Positions 25,499-33,257 are shown, numbered from the stretch's first letter. The stretch: DNA of 33,768 nucleotides from an uncultured Lachnospira sp. (GCA_944381165.1 CALWKC010000030.1:1-33768); one strand, 5' to 3'. Numbers and translations are program-made. Notes: generated by a model from the sequence alone, not told the origin.

Positions 25499-26905
25499 AT
25501 GTTTGGGAAGAAGAAAGAAATTACGGCGAAGGACAGTGATATTAATATCCTTATGCAGATGATGGATGAGATTATAGCCGGTAATTATAATGATGTTGAT
25601 GTGGCTGCGTTTGAGGAGCCTGCGTATGGAGAGAAGCTTAATGAGCTGATCCATGCTTTTAAGAAGGCGAACAACAACTTTGTCATGAGACTTAACGAAG
25701 CTATGGAGTCAATCGGTGATAATTCTTATGTAAAAAAGACCCTTGATTTAGTTCAGGAGCAGACGCAGTCGATAGCTGACATGGAGGAGGAAAGCCATAA
25801 TCTTGAGAGCTCTATTAACAGCATATCAGACGCGATGGGTCATATTCAGGACAATACGCATGAGATGCTTGCCGTTGCTCAGAACAGTACGGCGAATATG
25901 AACGAGAGCATTAAGGTTGTAAATGAATCTTCTGACAAGATCAGCACAATAAATGCTCAGGTACAGGAGTTCCAGGATAAGATAGACAAAATCAGCGAGA
26001 TTGTCGATATTGTAAAAAAGGTTGCAAGCCAGAGTAATCTGCTTGCTTTGAATGCATCCATTGAAGCGGCGAGAGCAGGAGAGGCAGGAAAGGGCTTTGC
26101 TGTTGTTGCCGACCAGGTCAGACAGCTTTCGAGCAATACGTCTGAATCGGCAGAGGATATTGTAAAGTATGTAAATGAGTTAAAGACTGATATAGGCACG
26201 CTTGCGGAGTCTATGAACGATACCACGAGAAAGCTTGAGGAGGGCAATCAGAAGGTTGAAGAGTCGCTTACGGATATTGAGAAGATGACCACTCAGATGA
26301 CTGAGATAAAAGAGAAAATTGATGATATATTCTCTGATATTGATAAGCAGTCAGATGTTATGTCTGCTTTTACAAAGCAGGTTGCAGGAATTTCAGACAG
26401 CTATGATGAGCTTTCTAAGGGCTGTACTGAGCAGGGTGTTCATGTATACAAGATTGGACGCTACATAGATACGACAAGAAGCGATATGGTGCGCGGTTTT
26501 GCGGAGGTAACTCTTCAGGATTGGCTGAGAATTTTTGAGATTGATCACTTTATACTTATGTGGCGTGTATACAACAATGTTGTTGAATTTGAGCACTTAA
26601 AGATTACGCAGCTCAATAACCCTGAGAAATGCAAGCTTGGTCTTTGGATTAATTCACAGACTGACCCTGCTGTTACCGGATGTCCTGAGTTTGCTAATCT
26701 CAAGGCGGCTCATTACGATGTGCACAAATATGCTACCGAGTCTTGGAAGGCTAAGGATGCAGGTGACACGGAGCTTGCAATGGAGTATTTCAATAAGACA
26801 TATGATGCATTCTTTGTATACCAGAAGGCTATTAGGAAGATGCAGGATAAGTTCAGACAGCTCGGAGAGACAGAGAAGACAGAGATAGTGATTTTCCGCG
26901 CTTAA
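25499..26905 (+). CDS. soluble methyl-accepting chemotaxis protein with C-terminal CZB zinc domain
   Basis: A 468-aa cytosolic chemoreceptor with no membrane helix. A short helical N-terminal region is followed by the coiled-coil signalling domain, whose hairpin tip reads [20 protein letters not shown], then [16 protein letters not shown]. The C-terminal 110 residues form a CZB (chemoreceptor zinc-binding) domain: H in [10 protein letters not shown] in [10 protein letters not shown], and two H in [10 protein letters not shown] give the 3-His/1-Cys site. CZB receptors are known to sense zinc or oxidants such as hypochlorous acid. The start is ATG 25499, with AGGAG 10 nt upstream; an ATG at 25475 lies before that site. 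No chemotaxis kinase gene is near. A terminator follows. Confidence 0.92.
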   Translation: MFGKKKEITAKDSDINILMQMMDEIIAGNYNDVDVAAFEEPAYGEKLNELIHAFKKANNNFVMRLNEAMESIGDNSYVKKTLDLVQEQTQSIADMEEESHNLESSINSISDAMGHIQDNTHEMLAVAQNSTANMNESIKVVNESSDKISTINAQVQEFQDKIDKISEIVDIVKKVASQSNLLALNASIEAARAGEAGKGFAVVADQVRQLSSNTSESAEDIVKYVNELKTDIGTLAESMNDTTRKLEEGNQKVEESLTDIEKMTTQMTEIKEKIDDIFSDIDKQSDVMSAFTKQVAGISDSYDELSKGCTEQGVHVYKIGRYIDTTRSDMVRGFAEVTLQDWLRIFEIDHFILMWRVYNNVVEFEHLKITQLNNPEKCKLGLWINSQTDPAVTGCPEFANLKAAHYDVHKYATESWKAKDAGDTELAMEYFNKTYDAFFVYQKAIRKMQDKFRQLGETEKTEIVIFRA

Positions 26906-26937
26906 ATCAGCGGCGGAGTGACGAGGGTATACTGCAT

Positions 26938-26988
26938 AAGACTGTTATATTCGGTATTTTAGGCGTACCGGTTATGGCAGTCTTTTGT
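26938..26988 (+). terminator. terminator after the chemoreceptor gene
   Basis: AAGACTG (26938-26944) pairs with CAGTCTT (26978-26984); the stem extends inward through wobble pairs and CGGTA/TACCG. It is followed by TTTGTG. Confidence 0.7.
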
Positions 26989-27003
26989 GATTTATTTGCG
27001 AAT

Positions 27004-27161
27004 GGAGATTAGCTTGAAAAATAAGCTCGATAGCTTATTTTTCAAGCGTCTGTTTGTGCCGGAGCGTCACAAACAGATATTATCGCAGAAGAAAAATTGC
27101 CTGCGCGAATTTTTCTTCGCGTTCCGTGCGCGTGAAACGCTCCGGAATGGAGATTGATATG
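27004..27161 (+). ncRNA. three-hairpin element with loop-tail pseudoknot, copy 2 (before the pyrophosphatase)
   Basis: Core 27012-27145. Hairpin 1: GCTTGAAAAATAAGCT (27012-27027) / AGCTTATTTTTCAAGC (27032-27047), perfect 16 bp. Hairpin 2: TCTGTTTGTG (27049-27058) / CACAAACAGA (27068-27077). A 5-nt linker. Hairpin 3: CGC, bulged A27087, GAAGAAAAATT / AATTTTTCTTC, GCG (27084-27121), tip GC-CTGC-GC. The whole 9-nt hairpin-2 loop CCGGAGCGT (27059-27067) is complementary to ACGCTCCGG (27137-27145), 3 bases before the GGAG (27149-27152) serving the ATG at 27159. Lengths match copy 1: hairpin 1 is 36 versus 37 nt, hairpin 2 is 31 versus 32, hairpin 3 is 38 in both. It begins 16 bases after the preceding terminator, so it belongs to the pyrophosphatase mRNA. 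Confidence 0.72.
27014..27157 (+). CDS. possible 47-aa ORF inside element copy 2
   Basis: A TTG at 27014 with GGAG at 27004-27007 opens a 47-codon frame through all three hairpins (starting MKNKLDSLFFKRLFVPERHK, ending ARETLRNGD), with a TGA one base before the pyrophosphatase ATG. Copy 1 has the matching start (MKNHADALIFH) but stops after 16 codons. This could be a coupled leader peptide or simply the coding shadow of an RNA structure; the latter seems more likely to me. Confidence 0.22.
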   Translation: MKNKLDSLFFKRLFVPERHKQILSQKKNCLREFFFAFRARETLRNGD

Positions 27162-28799
27162 GAAAAGCCTGTATACGTTATAGGACATAAAAACCCCGAT
27201 ACAGATTCAGTGTGTTCGGCAGTGTGTTATGCGAGATTAAAGTCGCTGATAACAGGGAAAAATTATATTGCAAAGAGGGCGGGACATCTTAATGAGGAGA
27301 CACAGTATGTTTTTGACAGCTTTAAGATTAAGCCTCCCGAGTATATAAATGACGTAAGACCGCAGGTAAAGGATGTGGATATTTATGAAATAGACGGTGT
27401 TGATGAGCAAATTTCCATAAAAGAGGCGTGGAATATTATGAAAAGTAATAATGTTGTAACGCTTCCTGTAACTGAGGGAGAGGAGCTTAAAGGGCTAGTC
27501 ACAATAGGAGATATTTCGCGCTCTTATTTTGAGGTTTATGACAGCGATATTCTCGCGCGGGCAAATACAAGGTTTATGAATATTGTTGACACGCTTAAAG
27601 CCAGAGTTATAACAGGAAATACCGAGCAGACAGTTGACAGCGGAAAGGTTGTGATTGCCGCGGCAAATCCCGAGCTCATGGAGCAGTTTATAGAGGACGG
27701 GGATATAGTGATACTTGGAAACAGGTATGAGGCGCAGCTCTGTGCAATAGAAATGAATGCCAGATGTATTGTGGTCTGTGAGGGAGCGCAGGTGTCAAAA
27801 ACTATTGTCAAGGTGGCGGACGAGAATAACTGCGCTGTCATTGTCACGGATTATGACACATATACAGTTGCCAGGCTTATAAATCAGAGTATGCCTATAA
27901 GCTATTACATGATGAAACGCAGCGGACTGGTAACCTTCTGTCTTACTGATTACATAGAGGACATTCAGGACGTAATGTCAAAAAAGCGTTTCAGTAATTT
28001 TCCGGTTGTCGATGAAAACGGAAAATATGCAGGTATGATTTCCAGAAGAAATCTTTTAAGACATGGCAGAAAGCAGCTTATTTTAGTAGACCACAATGAG
28101 AGGAGCCAGGCTGTGAGCGGAGTAGACACAGCAGACATACTTGAGATTATCGACCACCACAGAATAGGCTCAATTCAGACGATGTCGCCGGTGTATTTCA
28201 GAAATCAGCCGCTGGGCAGCACAGCCACAATTATTTATCAGATGTATAAAGAAAATAACCTTGTGCCTGACAGGGAAACGGCTGAGCTTTTGTGCGCGGC
28301 AATTATATCAGATACACTGATTTTAAAGTCGCCGACATGTACACAGACAGATATTGATGCGTGTCAAAGTCTCGCAAAGCTTTCGGGAATTGATATAGAC
28401 AGCTGCGGCAGAGCCATGTTTAAGGCGGGCAGCAATATTTCCAGCAAGACGCCTAAAGAGCTGTTTAACCGTGATTTTAAGAAGTTTGCTGTGGGCGACA
28501 TCGTTGTAGGAGTTGGACAGGTAAACTGTATGGAAGTAGATGAGATAGCGAACGTTCAAAAAATAATGGGAGGCTATATAGATGAAGTCACTGGGGAGAA
28601 TGGTCTGGACATGGCATTTTTCATGATTACCAATGTGCTTGACGGCTGTTCTGAGGTTTTGTGCGGCGGAAAGAATGCTGTTCAGACGCTCTCTATGGCG
28701 TTTAATGTTCAGCCGGCGGGAGAGTCTGTGCATCTTGATGGAGTCGTATCGCGCAAGAAACAGCTCTTTCCGGTAATTATGGAGGCGCTGCAGCAGTGA
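27159..28799 (+). CDS. ppaC: manganese-dependent inorganic pyrophosphatase with CBS and DRTGG domains
   Basis: A 546-aa family II (DHH) pyrophosphatase that hydrolyses PPi in the cytoplasm. GHKNPDTDSVCSA (H10, D14, D16) is the first metal motif, VDHNERSQAV and IDHHRIGS the second and DHH motifs; the DHHA2 domain is C-terminal. The insert after about residue 70 contains a CBS domain (IKEAWNIMKSNNVVTLPVTE), a DRTGG-like domain and a second CBS (VMSKKRFSNFPVVDENGKYA), which in related enzymes bind AMP, ADP or diadenosine polyphosphates for control. The ATG at 27159 is chosen from GGAG 27149-27152 and the family N-terminus; the frame is open to 27054 through the structured element. map follows at 21 bases. 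Confidence 0.94.
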   Translation: MEKPVYVIGHKNPDTDSVCSAVCYARLKSLITGKNYIAKRAGHLNEETQYVFDSFKIKPPEYINDVRPQVKDVDIYEIDGVDEQISIKEAWNIMKSNNVVTLPVTEGEELKGLVTIGDISRSYFEVYDSDILARANTRFMNIVDTLKARVITGNTEQTVDSGKVVIAAANPELMEQFIEDGDIVILGNRYEAQLCAIEMNARCIVVCEGAQVSKTIVKVADENNCAVIVTDYDTYTVARLINQSMPISYYMMKRSGLVTFCLTDYIEDIQDVMSKKRFSNFPVVDENGKYAGMISRRNLLRHGRKQLILVDHNERSQAVSGVDTADILEIIDHHRIGSIQTMSPVYFRNQPLGSTATIIYQMYKENNLVPDRETAELLCAAIISDTLILKSPTCTQTDIDACQSLAKLSGIDIDSCGRAMFKAGSNISSKTPKELFNRDFKKFAVGDIVVGVGQVNCMEVDEIANVQKIMGGYIDEVTGENGLDMAFFMITNVLDGCSEVLCGGKNAVQTLSMAFNVQPAGESVHLDGVVSRKKQLFPVIMEALQQ

Positions 28800-28820
28800 C
28801 AGAATGGATGGAGGATTAAT

Positions 28821-29693
28821 ATGAGAAAATTGAGAAAAGATGAGCCGTGCTGGTGCAGAAGTCAAAAGCCGTATGGAGAGTGCCATGCCGAATTTGACAA
28901 AAAGATTGAAATATACAGAAAGAAATTTCACAAGGTACCGCCGAGAAGCATTATAAAGAATGAGTTTCAGCTTGAGAAAATGAGGGAGAGCGCAAAAATC
29001 AATATTGCAGTTCTTGATTATGTCGGAGAGCATATCCGCGCAGGTATGACTACGGAGGAAATTGACCGTATGGTTTATGAAAAAACAACTGCAATGGGAG
29101 GAATTCCGGCTCCTCTTAATTATGAGGGATTTCCGAAGAGCGTGTGCACATCGATTAATGAGCAGGTTTGTCACGGTATACCGTCAAGCAGTGTCGAACT
29201 GGTTGACGGAGATATTATAAATGTTGACTGCTCAACTATTCTGGACGGATACTTTTCTGATTCTTCCAGAATGTTCTGCATAGGAAATGTCACGCCCGAG
29301 AACAGGAGACTTGTCGATGTGGCTAAAGAGTGTGTGGAGCTCGGGCTTAAACAGGTTAAACCGTGGGGACATCTGGGAGATGTGGCTCAGGCTGTCAATG
29401 ACCATGCAAGAGCAAACGGGTATTCGGTTGTAAGAGAGGTTGGAGGACACGGAATAGGTCTTGAGTTTCATGAGACGCCGTTTGTGAGCTATGTGATTAA
29501 GAAGGGGACCGGAATGGTAATGGCTCCGGGAATGGTATTTACAATAGAGCCTATGATTAACATGGGGTCTGCTGATATATACATAGATGAGAATAACGGC
29601 TGGACAATTTACACAGACGATGAGAAGCCTTCAGCACAGTGGGAGATTATGGTGCTTGTCACAGAAACGGGTTACGAGGTTATGTGCTATTGA
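28821..29693 (+). CDS. map: methionine aminopeptidase type I with N-terminal SEC-C motif
   Basis: A 290-aa enzyme that removes the initiator Met from nascent proteins. Residues 1-25 carry a zinc SEC-C-like motif, DEPCWCRSQKPYGECH, found in the longer Clostridia and actinobacterial type-Ic forms and probably helping ribosome binding. The catalytic pita-bread domain has the metal ligands in INVDCSTILDGYFSDSSRMF (two Asp), GGHGIGLEFHE (His), FTIEPMI (Glu) and QWEIMV (Glu). It lies 21 bases after ppaC, with GGAGG before the ATG, so it is likely in the same transcript. There is no obvious terminator before the cotJ promoter region. Confidence 0.95.
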   Translation: MRKLRKDEPCWCRSQKPYGECHAEFDKKIEIYRKKFHKVPPRSIIKNEFQLEKMRESAKINIAVLDYVGEHIRAGMTTEEIDRMVYEKTTAMGGIPAPLNYEGFPKSVCTSINEQVCHGIPSSSVELVDGDIINVDCSTILDGYFSDSSRMFCIGNVTPENRRLVDVAKECVELGLKQVKPWGHLGDVAQAVNDHARANGYSVVREVGGHGIGLEFHETPFVSYVIKKGTGMVMAPGMVFTIEPMINMGSADIYIDENNGWTIYTDDEKPSAQWEIMVLVTETGYEVMCY

Positions 29694-29762
29694 TTTAATA
29701 CGGGCTGCAAAAGAGGCATGAAGTTTTGTTCAAAGCTGACAGGATAGCAAATCTGAAGTAAG

Positions 29763-29790
29763 GAACAAAATTGTATTCACAACATAGATT
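29763..29790 (+). promoter_or_regulatory. possible sporulation (mother-cell) promoter of the cotJ operon
   Basis: CATAGATTA (29783-29791) resembles the CATA-type -10 box of sigma-E or sigma-K, with GAACAAA (29763-29769) at roughly -35 distance. cotJ is sigma-E dependent in Bacillus subtilis. The match is loose. Confidence 0.3.
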
Positions 29791-29820
29791 AAATAGAACA
29801 CTTTTTTATATGAGGTTTCT

Positions 29821-29973
29821 ATGGACTGTATGAAATCGGCTTCGCTTCAGGTCGTTGGTATGGCATATGTGCCGTGGCAGCGATGGGGTGATATTTATGA
29901 GCCATGCAAGGCGTTATCCAGAGGTACGTTGTTTGCGGTTCTTGATAAACCTTTCAAGGGAGGATGCAGATGA
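29821..29973 (+). CDS. cotJA: spore coat-associated protein CotJA
   Basis: A 50-aa protein. GMAYVPWQRWGDIYEPCKAL, followed by SRGTLFAVLDKPF, is the CotJA core (MAYVPWQ, YEP, AL-RGT-F-LD-PF). The first gene of the cotJABC operon; its product belongs to the inner layers of the spore coat in Bacillus. The start ATG has GAGG about 5 nt upstream. Its stop TGA overlaps the start of cotJB (ATGA at 29970), so translation is coupled. The stretch is short, but the family match is clear. Confidence 0.85.
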   Translation: MDCMKSASLQVVGMAYVPWQRWGDIYEPCKALSRGTLFAVLDKPFKGGCR

Positions 29974-30446
29974 ACAATAATTATTCGGGAAATATGATGA
30001 ATTCGAGAAACTGCACCCAGAACAGCAGAGGTAATATGAATGCCAGAAATAACATGGACGGTATGGGCTGTATGAATGACAGAAACAGAATGGATGGCAT
30101 GAACAGAATGAACAGAATGGACGGCATGAGCAACATGAACAGCAGGAACAATATGAACAGAATGAACCGTTCAAATATGGGCTCTGAGGTTGTAAGTGAT
30201 AAAAAGAGACTTATGATGAACGTATATGAGCTGGGCTTTATCATGACGGAAACTCTTTTGTATCTTGACACTCATCCTGATGATACAGAAGCTCTTGCCT
30301 ATTTTAACAAAATGAAGCCGCGTTATCAGGAGGCGGTTGCAATGTATGAAAAGCATTGTGGTCCGCTCAATTTTACGAGTGTTGAGAGCGATAATTACTG
30401 GACATGGGTAGCGACACCTATGCCGTGGGAAATGGAGGGATGCTGA
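29970..30446 (+). CDS. cotJB: spore coat protein CotJB with long Met/Asn/Arg-rich N-terminal extension
   Basis: A 158-aa protein. The C-terminal about 85 residues are the CotJB domain: LMMNVYELGFIMTETLLYLD, then THPDDTEALAYFNKMKPRYQ and the end NYWTWVATPMPWEMEGC. The first about 70 residues are a low-complexity tract built from Asn, Met, Arg, Gly and Asp (for example NRMDGMNRMNRMDGMSNMNS); CotJB proteins are often only the C-terminal domain, so this is an added coat-like extension. The start is ATG 29970: GGGAGG ends 6 nt before it, while the ATG at 29964 directly abuts that site. It is coupled to cotJA upstream and to cotJC one base downstream. Confidence 0.88.
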   Translation: MNNNYSGNMMNSRNCTQNSRGNMNARNNMDGMGCMNDRNRMDGMNRMNRMDGMSNMNSRNNMNRMNRSNMGSEVVSDKKRLMMNVYELGFIMTETLLYLDTHPDDTEALAYFNKMKPRYQEAVAMYEKHCGPLNFTSVESDNYWTWVATPMPWEMEGC

Positions 30447-30447
30447 T

Positions 30448-30660
30448 ATGTGGAATTATGAAAAACGTCTTGAGTATCCGATTAACATAAAGCAGACCAA
30501 CCCGACCCTCGCGGCAATGATTATAAGCCAGTACGGAGGACCGGACGGAGAGCTCGGTGCATCTATGAGATATATTTCACAGCGCTATTCAATGCCGTAC
30601 AGGGAAGTGGCAGGTCTGCTTACGGATATAGGTACGGAAGAATTTGCACATAGAGGTTGA
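30448..30660 (+). pseudogene. cotJC: cotJC (manganese-catalase-like coat protein) truncated after codon 68
   Basis: The 70-aa frame starts MWNYEKRLEYPINIKQTNPT and continues with ISQYGGPDGELGASMRYISQ and TDIGTEEFAH, the N-terminal third of CotJC, a ferritin-fold manganese catalase of about 190 aa. Homology stops at H68 (codon 30649-30651); the next codons AGA GGT TGA replace the expected Leu-Glu-Met continuation. The stop is 6 bases from the end of a convergent large serine recombinase gene, so the gene has been split by an integrated element. The 3' part of cotJC is not in the rest of the window. As it stands, the product would lack most metal ligands. Confidence 0.85.
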
Positions 30661-30666
30661 CGGCGT

Positions 30667-32070
30667 TTACTGTCGAAAAAAAATATCCAGTTCGTTTGAA
30701 ATGTTTTGTCTGCCGGCGGATTTAAAGGTTTTGCAGGTTATCTCCGAAATGAAAGACTTGTAGAATTTATTTTTCTCTTCGGCTGGTATTTGGGGCGATT
30801 TTAGAGCGTTAATACACTCGTCGGAGAGCAGCTCTTTTTTAAAATCACCGGGCATAACGCAAAAGTGCCCATCGTTGTTTTTTATATTTTCGAATTTCTT
30901 CGTACAGGTTTCGGTAAGGCAAGGCTTCAGGCATTTAAGCACACAGTCCTCAAAAATTTCGTACTTTATTGAGGCTCTGCATTTGCACGAGGGGTTTATG
31001 CAGGTAAGAGTCTGGGACTGTGCGGAAGCGGGAAACGTCTGTTTTGTGCAGCGGCGTTTCAGGGAAAGCATTCTGCCGCAGGAGGCGCACCGCGCAATTC
31101 CGGCAAAAGGATTTTTGAGAGTGCGGTCGTTTCGCGAGCTTGTAAGCGTCGTGCCCTTTTGCAGAGCTGCGTAAAAGGTTGCGTCGCCAATAATTCGCTT
31201 ATGTTTTCCGTTAACATAGATAAACTCGCTGTCATCAGAGGCTTTGGGACGGTATTTTGCTATTTTTCCGTCAACCATCCGTCTTTGGGTTTTGCGGTAA
31301 TTCCAGCGGATTTTTCCTATATATACGGGATTTTTAAGCATGCCGCGGATTGCCGCGGCAGACCAGTGTGTGCTTTTTCGGGGCTTTATATTTAATTCAT
31401 CGAGATATTCTGCGATTTTTGCAGGCCCCTTGTCCTCATGCACATACATTTGAAACATGATACGCACAGCCTGGGCTTCGGCAGGGTTTATTTCCAGCGT
31501 GTGAAAGGCGCTTTTCCCGGAGCCGACGACCGCTTTTTTGTATCCGTACGGAGCTGTTGAGCCGATAAAATTGCCTTGCTTTACGGAGGCAATCCTTCCC
31601 CGGTTCAGTATTTTTTTTGTGTATTCGAGATAATCGTTGCCCCGTGTAAGCTCCATTTCAAAAAATTTGCGGTCGTATTCCTCCGAGAGGTCGTAGATTT
31701 TTGGAGGAGTTAAGACAAGTGTACGGGTATATCTGAAGGTATTGACAATTCTTCCGCAGTCCTCAAGGTCGCCTCTGGAGAGGCGCTGCGGCTCGATTAC
31801 GAGTACGCCGTATATATCGCCGCGCTCAAGCATTCGCAGAATGTATTTTATTACCGGACGGTTTTCTATTGTTTCGGCGGAGCCTACTTCGCGGTAGATA
31901 AATTCAGGCGGTATCTCGCCTCCGAGATTTAAGACAGCGTATTCCTGAAGCTGCTGCTCGTGTTTGGACAGAACGGCCGATAAAGGAAGCGTCGGGTCGT
32001 CTGAACGCGATTTTCTGAGATACATAATAACTGAGCCGGAACTTAAATTTATGGGGTGTTCTGATGACAT
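30667..32070 (-). CDS. large serine recombinase (site-specific integrase/excisionase)
   Basis: A 467-aa recombinase. The catalytic serine lies in VIMYLRKSRSDD at the N-terminus (Y-R-S pattern of the resolvase domain), RLSRGDLED is a conserved catalytic Arg region, a Recombinase domain follows (TAPYGYKK, then INPAEAQAVRIMFQMYVHED), then a zinc ribbon CASCGRML/CINPSCKC and a coiled C-terminal part. Such enzymes integrate and excise phages and skin-type elements. The start at 32070 is set by GGAG at 32076-32079; the open frame runs back to 32283 without a good site. Its 3' end lies exactly at the break in cotJC, so cotJC is very likely the attachment target. Confidence 0.9.
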   Translation of the reverse strand: MSSEHPINLSSGSVIMYLRKSRSDDPTLPLSAVLSKHEQQLQEYAVLNLGGEIPPEFIYREVGSAETIENRPVIKYILRMLERGDIYGVLVIEPQRLSRGDLEDCGRIVNTFRYTRTLVLTPPKIYDLSEEYDRKFFEMELTRGNDYLEYTKKILNRGRIASVKQGNFIGSTAPYGYKKAVVGSGKSAFHTLEINPAEAQAVRIMFQMYVHEDKGPAKIAEYLDELNIKPRKSTHWSAAAIRGMLKNPVYIGKIRWNYRKTQRRMVDGKIAKYRPKASDDSEFIYVNGKHKRIIGDATFYAALQKGTTLTSSRNDRTLKNPFAGIARCASCGRMLSLKRRCTKQTFPASAQSQTLTCINPSCKCRASIKYEIFEDCVLKCLKPCLTETCTKKFENIKNNDGHFCVMPGDFKKELLSDECINALKSPQIPAEEKNKFYKSFISEITCKTFKSAGRQNISNELDIFFRQ

Positions 32071-32165
32071 ATAAACTCCAGTTTTCGGTTTACTGAGACA
32101 GTTCCGAAATATGTTTTTCAAAATTAATATATGAAAATCACATGTCCGATATGTTTTTGCGGTAT

Positions 32166-32194
32166 TTGCTTTTTGGCTGAGGCATATGTATAAT
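32166..32194 (+). promoter_or_regulatory. promoter for the small ORF and the second lysozyme
   Basis: TTGCTT (32166-32171), 17-nt spacer, TATAAT (32189-32194), about 30 nt before the ATG at 32226. It diverges from the recombinase gene. Confidence 0.6.
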
Positions 32195-32225
32195 GAAAGT
32201 AAATATTTGCGTGAGGAGTGAGGGG

Positions 32226-32390
32226 ATGAAAACGGAATACAATATTTTGGAGTCAAGGATAAACGAATGTAAAATAAGAGCACATATGCCTGTTATTGCG
32301 GAAAAACAAACGCAGAACGGGCATGAAGAGCGGCTTATGGCGCTGAAGGCTTTTGTGGAGCACAGCAGAGGAGAACATGAATATAAATAA
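32226..32390 (+). CDS. 54-aa small protein of the element
   Basis: It begins MKTEYNILESRINECKIRAH and ends EHSRGEHEYK, charged and helical, with no known domain. GAGGAG (32213-32218) lies 7 nt before the ATG and a good promoter precedes it, so it is probably expressed. It sits 27 bases before the lysozyme gene and divergent from the recombinase, the place where small phage control or lysis-associated genes are found; the function is unknown. Confidence 0.55.
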   Translation: MKTEYNILESRINECKIRAHMPVIAEKQTQNGHEERLMALKAFVEHSRGEHEYK

Positions 32391-32417
32391 TATCAGAGGA
32401 AGAAAAGGGGAAAAAAT

Positions 32418-33203
32418 ATGTATAGCGGAATTGATGTGTCAAATTTTAACGGAAATATTGATTGGGACAGGACGGCAAATGATATTGATTTTGCTGTGAT
32501 TAGAATTGGCTGGGGCTCGGATTACGAAAACCAGGATGATCCTGAGGCGGAAAGAAATATGCAGGAATGCGAAAGACTTTCAAAACCGTATCAGGTATAC
32601 TTATACTCATATGCTCTCAACGAGGAGGATGCGAGGAGCGAAGCCGCGCATGCCCTGAGAATGATAAAAAACCATTCGCCGCAGCGAGTATGGATAGATA
32701 TGGAGGACGGCGACGGATATAAGGAACGGCACGGAGTTAATCCGTATGAGTCGCGCCAGCTGCTTACGGATGTGTGCAGAATATTTTGCAGCGAGGTAGA
32801 GTCTGCCGGGTATAAGGCGGGAGTTTATGCCAATAAGAATTATTGGGATAATGTACTTTTTCGCGACCAGCTCACGGACTATTCGGTATGGCTGGCGCAC
32901 TGGAATATAGATAAACCTTCGATGGATTGTCTTATGTGGCAGTATACCTCTGACGGAAGTGTTTCAGGCATAAAGGGGCGTGTTGACATGGATTATTATT
33001 ATGGTGAGCTTGAGAACACACAGGGCGGAAATACACAGCCGGAGCGTGAATATGTTGTTGAGAGCGGAGATTCGCTCTGGGCTATTGCCGAGAGATTTTA
33101 CGGGGACGGAAGCAAGTATACGGTAATTGCATCAAGAAATAATATTGAAAATCCTGAATTGATATATGCGGGGCACAGACTGATAATACCTGATATAGAC
33201 TGA
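32418..33203 (+). CDS. GH25 lysozyme (endolysin-like) with C-terminal LysM domain
   Basis: A 261-aa muramidase. The GH25 barrel starts MYSGIDVSNFNGNIDWDRTA (D6), has the catalytic pair D94 and E96 in VWIDMEDGDG, and ends MWQYTSDGS then GRVDMDYYY. A linker (TQGGNTQPERE) leads to one LysM motif, YVVESGDSLWAIAERFYGDG, close to that of the gene at 1-813, but without the SH3-like segment of that protein. There is no signal peptide, as for holin-dependent phage endolysins. It lies in the same transcript as the 54-aa ORF and beside a serine recombinase, so it is probably element cargo. Confidence 0.92.
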   Translation: MYSGIDVSNFNGNIDWDRTANDIDFAVIRIGWGSDYENQDDPEAERNMQECERLSKPYQVYLYSYALNEEDARSEAAHALRMIKNHSPQRVWIDMEDGDGYKERHGVNPYESRQLLTDVCRIFCSEVESAGYKAGVYANKNYWDNVLFRDQLTDYSVWLAHWNIDKPSMDCLMWQYTSDGSVSGIKGRVDMDYYYGELENTQGGNTQPEREYVVESGDSLWAIAERFYGDGSKYTVIASRNNIENPELIYAGHRLIIPDID

Positions 33204-33223
33204 GAGGAATACGGGTTAAATAA

Positions 33224-33257
33224 ATCGGGTCCGGAATGTAATTATTCCGGACCCGAT
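33224..33257. terminator. 14-bp hairpin between the lysozyme and tRNA-Gly(CCC) genes
   Basis: ATCGGGTCCGGAAT (33224-33237) pairs perfectly with ATTCCGGACCCGAT (33244-33257). On the minus strand it is followed by TTATTTAA, so it could end the leftward tRNA transcript as well as the rightward lysozyme transcript. Confidence 0.7.

Noticed and set aside
27054-27158. N-terminal extension of the pyrophosphatase from 27054
   Set aside because: The basic, Arg-rich stretch is the shadow of the structured element; GGAG at 27149-27152 and the family N-terminus fix the start at 27159.
29914-30271. Minus-strand Cys/Ser/Phe-rich frames opposite cotJB
   Set aside because: They mirror the Met/Asn/Arg repeat tract of cotJB; composition is an artefact of the repeats.
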